Below, piece by piece: positions 59,066 to 64,000 of a stretch of 64,000 bases of DNA. The translations under genes and the position numbers were made by a program. Below the pieces are notes generated by a model. The model did not search any database and had not been told where the DNA came from. It saw nothing but the letters and a program-made list of their open reading frames with translations. This DNA comes from an uncultured Verrucomicrobiae bacterium (GTDB lineage: Bacteria; Verrucomicrobiota; Verrucomicrobiia; Limisphaerales; AAA164-E04): positions 1 through 64,000 of the forward strand of contig CALSPN010000003.1 of assembly GCA_943788245.1 (NCBI GenBank). Reading direction: 5' to 3'. Position 1 is the stretch's first letter; each line of letters starts with the position of its first letter.

Positions 59066-59521
59066 TCATTTGCCAGCTGCTGTCTTTACCATGGCAACAA
59101 ACTTTGCAGGATCCTTCTCTAAGTCAGGTTTGCAGTGATCACAGCACAGTTTGATCAACGTTCCCTCGTGAAGGTAATTCACCGACTCACCCATGCTTCC
59201 GAGTGCCTCTCCGCTTACAACACATTTTTTCAGAGGATAAACCGCAGATTGAGTCGCAATGATGGCTTCATCGGAGATTTGTTCCACCTTATTGGCCATT
59301 TGGTTTGATGCGTCTGAAATGGCTCCAGCAAGCTGGTTTGCTGTTTTGGCAGCAGAATCTTCACTTCCCGCTTCAGGATGTTCGTGATCATGATCGTGGC
59401 CTGTATGGTCGTGGCCTGCATGGTCGCTTGCACTGCCGCAACTCGTAAGCCAGAGTGTGCAACTTAGACCGACCATGATTGTAACTATTAGATTGAGGAT
59501 ATTTTTCATACGCATAAGCAA
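59066..59521 (-). CDS. His-rich lipoprotein with Cys metal-binding (TRASH-like) segment
   Basis: 151-residue predicted lipoprotein: hydrophobic N-terminus and lipobox LTSC-GS. A His/Asp-rich run (DHAGHDHTGHDHDHEHP, about 33-49) is a likely metal-binding tail. A helical region follows, then KKCVVSGEALGSMGES...LCCDHCKPDLEKDP, a spacing like TRASH/YHS-type metal-sensing modules (first Cys, about 30 residues, then CxxC). Probably binds copper, zinc or a similar ion in the periplasm. Starts at the first or second Met. Ends at the terminator 58963-59013. Confidence 0.75.
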   Translation of the reverse strand: MLMRMKNILNLIVTIMVGLSCTLWLTSCGSASDHAGHDHTGHDHDHEHPEAGSEDSAAKTANQLAGAISDASNQMANKVEQISDEAIIATQSAVYPLKKCVVSGEALGSMGESVNYLHEGTLIKLCCDHCKPDLEKDPAKFVAMVKTAAGK

Positions 59522-59613
59522 AGTTGACTAATATAATTATCCCAAGTTTCTTTCAATGCAAGGCAAGTATTCCTTCGATTGCTTGCTTGCAAAATAAGGT
59601 TCTCAGGGATTGA

Positions 59614-60141
59614 ATGCGCCTCATGGATGCAAAGAAAACAAATCTAACAGTTGCCGCCGTCATAGGTTTGATTCTGGTTGGAGCGATTATGTCGTGGTTT
59701 TTAGCTCCGGATATAATTGAAGCTGGTTTGGATTCATCTTTTTCAGATGAAGAGAAGCACGCCTTGTTTTCCAGGTATGCTCACGAAACCTCCTACCCGA
59801 AAACGGCTACCGAGGTGTGCTTTCGGCTTGAACCGGGATTTTATGAAAAGGGTGACGTGTATGGCGAATATGTAAGATTTAAAGCTACTGCTGAAGTGAT
59901 CGACACATTTGTTGAATCCACTCTGGGTTTAGGTTCTAAAAGAGCGGTGCCTACAGATTATGCTTCTTGGCACCAAGGAGTCGGGGATTACGAGTGGTGG
60001 CGCCCAATGTCTGTTACAGACCCTGTTTATTATGAGGACGGCAGGAAATTTATCACGGTGGATTCTGCAAACGGTATTGTTTACTACAGTTATGTGAGAT
60101 CCTACAGTGAGGTTAAAGGAATCAGTGCCTACGGCGAATAG
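59614..60141 (+). CDS. Hypothetical membrane-anchored protein
   Basis: 175 residues; one N-terminal transmembrane helix (LTVAAVIGLILVGAIMSWFLA), then a soluble domain rich in aromatic residues (ASWHQGVGDYEWWRPM, GIVYYSYVRSY). No family recognised. Divergent from the lipoprotein gene over 92 bp, and 97 bp before the LysR gene on the same strand. Start ATG 59614 or ATG 59623. Confidence 0.7.
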   Translation: MRLMDAKKTNLTVAAVIGLILVGAIMSWFLAPDIIEAGLDSSFSDEEKHALFSRYAHETSYPKTATEVCFRLEPGFYEKGDVYGEYVRFKATAEVIDTFVESTLGLGSKRAVPTDYASWHQGVGDYEWWRPMSVTDPVYYEDGRKFITVDSANGIVYYSYVRSYSEVKGISAYGE

Positions 60142-60238
60142 TGTTTACTGACATTCAGATTGTCCATAATGTTGCAATGAACAGCATGGTTTTCTTTGAC
60201 TGTTGAATATTTACCAAATTTCCTTTTCATCAAACACA

Positions 60239-61153
60239 GTGAACCTTCAACTTCTCCGCACTTTTCTTTCCGTGCGCAAACATTTGAATTACACGCGTGC
60301 TGGAGAAGAGCTTTTCTTGTCTCAGCCAGCTGTTTCACGCCAGATTAAACAATTGGAAAATGAGTTTGGTGTACAGCTCATAGAACAGCTGGGGAAATCG
60401 CTTCGCTTGACCAAGGCAGGACAAACTCTTGTTGTTGAATCTGAAATGCTTCTGGGTGCCATGGAGCGTACTAAAGAGGCAGTTCAGGCACATAGTTCTG
60501 TTGCTCAGGGGTCGCTGAGGATAGGAACCAGTTCAACACCAGGCTGCTACATGCTTCCTGAAGTATTGGGTATCTTTCATCAAAAATTCCCAGACATTGA
60601 ATTACAATACATTTCCGATAATTCTCAGCGTGTTGAACAAATGATTATTGATAATTCGTTGGACCTTGGGTTTGTAGGAGCTTTTCTATCAAATGATGAC
60701 CTAAGGTCGGAGTCAGTAATGGAAGACGAGGTTGTGTGTTTTACAAGTCCCGCTCACCCTCTGGCCGATCAGCGAAGAATAACGCCACACCAGCTCAGTC
60801 AATCATTGTGCATCGTCCGCGAGAGGGGGTCCTCTACCCGAAGACTGTTCGAGTCCTGGCTCTCTGGTCAAAACGTCAAGTTAGGTAAAGTCATTGAAGT
60901 CCACTCTTCGGAGACCGTCAAAAATCTGGTGACTGCCCAGCTTGGGTTCTCCTTCATGTCTGTTCACGGTCTCAAGAATGAATTGCGAGATCATAAACTG
61001 ACTATTTTGGATGTGACTTCCATGCCACTGCCGCGTCATATTTACCTTGTTCACCACGCGAAAAAGCATTTTTCTCCCATTATAAAGGCCTTTTTAGAGA
61101 TATTGAAGGATACTGATCAATCCAGTGGAGCTTCAGGGCGTGCAAGAGGATAA
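60239..61153 (+). CDS. LysR-family transcriptional regulator (CysB/CysL-like)
   Basis: 304-residue regulator. N-terminal winged helix-turn-helix LRTFLSVRKHLNYTRAGEELFLSQPAVSRQIKQLE, then a periplasmic-binding-like effector domain (GSLRIGTSSTPGCYMLPEVL, VCFTSPAHPLADQR). GTG 60239 is chosen because it places VNLQLLRTF, the family start, first; an in-frame TTG at 60203 would add 12 residues. Its target is unclear: the upstream gene is on the same strand rather than divergent as is usual for LysR. Confidence 0.92.
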   Translation: MNLQLLRTFLSVRKHLNYTRAGEELFLSQPAVSRQIKQLENEFGVQLIEQLGKSLRLTKAGQTLVVESEMLLGAMERTKEAVQAHSSVAQGSLRIGTSSTPGCYMLPEVLGIFHQKFPDIELQYISDNSQRVEQMIIDNSLDLGFVGAFLSNDDLRSESVMEDEVVCFTSPAHPLADQRRITPHQLSQSLCIVRERGSSTRRLFESWLSGQNVKLGKVIEVHSSETVKNLVTAQLGFSFMSVHGLKNELRDHKLTILDVTSMPLPRHIYLVHHAKKHFSPIIKAFLEILKDTDQSSGASGRARG

Positions 61154-61511
61154 GTAAATTTCAATTTTAGTTTTGCCCAATTGTCACAAATTCTCCCTTC
61201 AATCGTTGCTTTCAACGAACACGTTAACCATCACGAATTTGGAGGTAACTGATTCAGGTAAGTCCCATTGACCGAATAGAAATAGCGAGTAATGGTTCAC
61301 ATCAATATAACGCTGGAAATGTAAGCAAAAAAAAACGCATGATAACTATGCAAAGAATGCGGTTTGATTATGGTTGCCTTTAGCTCTGCCAGCAGTATGA
61401 TCCACAAATTAATTTCTATAAAGCATCCAGTACAATAGTAGCGTGAGCACGCCAGACATTCTCGCGCAATCGTTACAAACCAGATTTTTTTAACAACTGA
61501 AATATTCAAAT
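61154..61511. other. Intergenic region before the prepilin-like gene
   Basis: About 360 bases with no recognisable gene. It should hold the promoter of the prepilin-like/lipoprotein/LamG set. A GGAGGT at about 61241 is not followed by a usable start. Confidence 0.5.
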
Positions 61512-62315
61512 ATGAGTCCTTGGAATTCAACGAAACCAAATTCTCGCCTCCAAGTCAGATCTTCGCGGGGCTTCACTCTCATCGAACTGCTGGTCGTGAT
61601 TGCAATCATTGCCATCCTTGCAGGCATGCTCCTTCCCGCATTGAGTCAAGCAAAGGAAAAGGCGAAAGCAACCAAGTGTATTAATAACCTGAAGCAAATC
61701 GGCTTGGCTGCCATCATGTATGCCGATGATAATAACGACGAATATTGGAATAAAAGCGGCAGTTTTCCCAATCATGGCCAGTGGACCATTAACCCGAGGT
61801 CTAACGTGCAGCTTGAAAAAGATCATGATCGTGCCTACTGGGGGATTGGCTACAAGGACTACGTTGGCAATGCTCGCTCGATTTTCAATTGTCCAAGTGC
61901 GAAACATGTCGATGAGTGGCGAGAAACAGGCCTTAAATTCCCAGCTTCGTTCTGGCTTGATTCCGCATACGGGATCAACGGCAAGTTGACAGCAGGGGGC
62001 AAAAAACCGAAGGTTTCATCTTACATCGCCCCTAACACCACTATTTTCGCCCAGGATGCTGCTGAGCAAAAAATGGAAGGTGAATCAGACTCCATAGGAT
62101 TATTTCCGGGACAAAGCGAAATACTCACGCAATGGCGTGTTGGACTTGCGGGTCTCTACCCTGAGCGTGAAATGTGGCTTGAGTGGTACAGGCACAACAA
62201 ACGCAACAACATTCTTTGGATTCCAGGACATGTTTCAACTGTCAGTTTCAGAGGTTTTGATGTAGGCGTTGACTACCGTTGGTACACTGGCGAACAGCCA
62301 CTTCAGCAACCTTAA
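61512..62315 (+). CDS. Prepilin-type N-terminal methylation protein (type II secretion pseudopilin-like)
   Basis: 267 residues. The prepilin peptidase site and helix [20 protein letters not shown] lie at about residues 19-38, followed by [25 protein letters not shown], typical of verrucomicrobial and planctomycetal pseudopilins of the H-X9-DG type. The C-terminal block [15 protein letters not shown] is a variant (PG for DG) of that motif. Such proteins are numerous in PVC genomes; their roles are largely unknown. 17 bp before the lipoprotein gene. Confidence 0.9.
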   Translation: MSPWNSTKPNSRLQVRSSRGFTLIELLVVIAIIAILAGMLLPALSQAKEKAKATKCINNLKQIGLAAIMYADDNNDEYWNKSGSFPNHGQWTINPRSNVQLEKDHDRAYWGIGYKDYVGNARSIFNCPSAKHVDEWRETGLKFPASFWLDSAYGINGKLTAGGKKPKVSSYIAPNTTIFAQDAAEQKMEGESDSIGLFPGQSEILTQWRVGLAGLYPEREMWLEWYRHNKRNNILWIPGHVSTVSFRGFDVGVDYRWYTGEQPLQQP

Positions 62316-62332
62316 TCATTTCTCAAGCCAAA

Positions 62333-62716
62333 ATGAAGTTTTCCAACTCTATTTCCTGTTTATTATTACTCGTCGTCTCACTTTTCATGTTTGGGTGCGG
62401 CGAAGAAAAATACACGGGCCCCGAATCGGTCAATCCCGATCAGGTCAACACTGTGATGAACGAATCTTTTGCTGATGCATCAGAGGACGTCAAAAAAGTT
62501 GTTCAGGATTTGCTGGTCAGCTACTCAAAGAGTGAATTCACCAAGGCTTCTGCCATTATGCAGGCCTTGCTTACTCGCACGGACATTACCGATTCGCAAA
62601 GACAGATGGCCAGTCGATGCTTGATGACTGTCAATGATGAAATGCAGCGAGCCATCGCAGAAAAAGGTGACCGCAAAGCTGAACAATATCTCCGCCACCT
62701 CAACGCCACTAAATAA
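62333..62716 (+). CDS. Small lipoprotein, function unknown
   Basis: 127 residues starting MKFSNSISCLLLLVVSLFMFGCGEE, a signal peptide with lipobox FMFGC. The mature part is helical and charged (ASEDVKKVVQDLLVSYSKSE; about 60 residues). ATG 62333 fits the lipoprotein signal better than an upstream in-frame ATG. Between a pseudopilin and a LamG-like protein; probably co-transcribed with the former. Confidence 0.8.
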   Translation: MKFSNSISCLLLLVVSLFMFGCGEEKYTGPESVNPDQVNTVMNESFADASEDVKKVVQDLLVSYSKSEFTKASAIMQALLTRTDITDSQRQMASRCLMTVNDEMQRAIAEKGDRKAEQYLRHLNATK

Positions 62717-62798
62717 TTCATATTCGATTTTTTCACACAATGACATTTCCGGCCCTCAAGGCATGGAAGTACATCAATGACCCCAATATAGATAAACC

Positions 62799-64000
62799 AT
62801 GAAGACTAAGAGACTCGTAAAAAGTTCCTTCGCAGCCTTTTTGACTGCCATAGGAACCATTATCGCTGCTCAGGCCCAGGATGTAGGCTTGTGGCAGTTC
62901 AACGGCAACCTGAACAGTGCCAATGGGGGGGATCCCATTACTGAACTGTTTGTCTCAGGTGAGTTCGGAAGTACTGAATCCTTCGCAATCGGAGCAATCA
63001 ACGGCGAAGTTGCTCAAGTGTTGAAATTCCCAGCAGTGACTGAGGAAGACACGGGATTTGTCATGCCTGTTTCCGGTGACGTGGCCGACCCGAATGAGTA
63101 TTCGTTCATGGCTGATGTTTATTACCCGGCGGCCGCCAATTCTTCAGGCCGCGGTCTTGCTGATACAAGCCCAGACTATGCGGGTGCCGAAATCAGTGTC
63201 AATGCTAACAACGCTATTGCTGCCGGTGGTTCCAGTGGTGTGATCAACCCGGACACCTGGCACCGGGTTATCGTCACAATTGACGGATCGAATCAATTGA
63301 TTTCAAGATATGTCGATGGACGTTTGACGGGTACCAGCCCCATTTCCGGTGACGAGTTACCGTTTGGGCGTTATACCTTGGATTCACAGCTGGATATCAT
63401 TCTGTTTGGTTTTACGTCTGAAGGCTACGTCAACAGTGTTCAAATCAGGGATACAGTGATTACTTCCGGTCAGGCAATCGCCCTGGGAGAAGCCACGGCC
63501 GATGGACTTCCCGAAGAACTGCCTGCCGTTCCTTCTTTCGTTGATAGCTGGACGCCATCAGGAAATGTGGCCAACCGTGATACCAACATTGGAGTTGTGC
63601 TTAATCAGGGTGATTCCACAATCGATAAAAGTTCGATTGTTTTCTCCCTCGATGGAGAGGTTCAAAGTCCTGCAGTTAGTCAATCCGGTGATGAAATCGC
63701 CGTGTCTGTCAACCGTGACTTGCCTTTCTCACCAGGCACAAAACACACTTTAGAAGTGACCTACGCCGATGATAAAGATGGAGGGCAAACAGCAACGCAT
63801 GATTTTGATGCAGCTATTTACTTTGAAGACTTTGAGGGCCTGGCTCTTGGCCCCAACCAGGACGAAGGATTGGAATCCGCCAAGGCATGGACACGTGAAG
63901 GTCCTGACGGTTGGGAAGTCGATGATAGTGGTGTTCCGGGTGCAGGAGATCCTGACGATGACGGTGTGACTGAATGGGCTGGTTGGAGCTATGCTGACCG
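62799..64000 (+). CDS. Secreted LamG-like protein, 3' end outside the window
   Basis: At least 400 residues, open to the window edge. Signal peptide FAAFLTAIGTIIAAQAQ is followed by DVGLWQFNGNLNSANGG and a LamG/concanavalin-like region (residues 40-220; TWHRVIVTIDG, RYVDGRLTG), then an Ig-like region (STIDKSSIVFSLDGE). The later text YFEDFEGLALGPNQDE resembles the opening of a second domain. Length and C-terminal sorting signals are unknown because the end is cut. Confidence 0.85.
   Translation, partial: MKTKRLVKSSFAAFLTAIGTIIAAQAQDVGLWQFNGNLNSANGGDPITELFVSGEFGSTESFAIGAINGEVAQVLKFPAVTEEDTGFVMPVSGDVADPNEYSFMADVYYPAAANSSGRGLADTSPDYAGAEISVNANNAIAAGGSSGVINPDTWHRVIVTIDGSNQLISRYVDGRLTGTSPISGDELPFGRYTLDSQLDIILFGFTSEGYVNSVQIRDTVITSGQAIALGEATADGLPEELPAVPSFVDSWTPSGNVANRDTNIGVVLNQGDSTIDKSSIVFSLDGEVQSPAVSQSGDEIAVSVNRDLPFSPGTKHTLEVTYADDKDGGQTATHDFDAAIYFEDFEGLALGPNQDEGLESAKAWTREGPDGWEVDDSGVPGAGDPDDDGVTEWAGWSYAD

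Overview
The window is a chromosomal segment of a PVC-group bacterium, most likely Verrucomicrobiota, class Opitutia (Puniceicoccales/Opitutales-like). The 16S rRNA carries ACACCTACGGGTGGCAGC at 48576-48593, the complement of the EUB338-III probe that distinguishes Verrucomicrobia, and its 340-400 region has an Opitutia-like sequence. Protein content agrees: a planctomycete/verrucomicrobial cytochrome (PSCyt1-PSCyt2-PSD1), a PVC-type CxxCH heme-binding protein, a sulfatase, PQQ-type beta-propellers, prepilin-like secreted proteins, and the small basic protein typical of Chlamydiae/Verrucomicrobia just downstream of 5S. Base composition looks moderate. Few genes have clear Shine-Dalgarno sequences.

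Layout. 1-12.1 kb is a secreted catabolic/surface region: the 3' part of a formylglycine sulfatase, an SGNH-esterase/PVC-dehydrogenase/cytochrome c fusion ending at a strong terminator, and, convergent to it, a 2428-residue secreted protein (LamG, three F5/8C-like domains, several lamin-tail domains, a CotH-kinase-like domain). 13-23.5 kb holds a thioredoxin-like protein, a PQQ propeller, a Deg/HtrA-like protease translationally coupled to a paralogue that has lost catalytic residues, and a three-gene ABC export cassette. 23.9-27.8 kb has ilvN-ilvC, a secreted proline-rich protein and an amino acid permease. 27.9-31.1 kb is the large PSD1 cytochrome. After a gene-poor stretch with a 33-bp perfect palindrome come tRNA-Gln, an EamA transporter, UbiD, a second PQQ propeller, a sodium:solute symporter, a solitary nuoA, a phosphohexomutase, an RlmI-like methyltransferase, RNase D, an acyl-CoA ligase and two peptidases.

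48.2-53.3 kb is a complete rRNA operon (16S, tRNA-Ala, tRNA-Ile, 23S, 5S) with an rRNA-type promoter, two boxA elements and, unexpectedly, an intrinsic-terminator-like hairpin between promoter and first boxA. It is followed by the small basic protein, a pseudouridine synthase and a class V aminotransferase. Facing them is the minus-strand dnaX-ybaB-recR-HAD operon; dnaX contains an A8 slippery run that would give a shorter gamma-like product after -1 frameshifting. The window ends with a metal-binding-type lipoprotein, a hypothetical membrane protein, a LysR regulator, and a prepilin-like/lipoprotein/LamG-like set, the last running off the edge.

Nine clear single-base reading-frame breaks occur in seven otherwise well-conserved genes, including the biosynthetic gene ilvC; most sit in or next to homopolymers. 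The simplest reading is indel error in the assembly, so those genes are annotated as whole genes with the break noted. No CRISPR array, prophage, insertion sequence or classical defence island was found.
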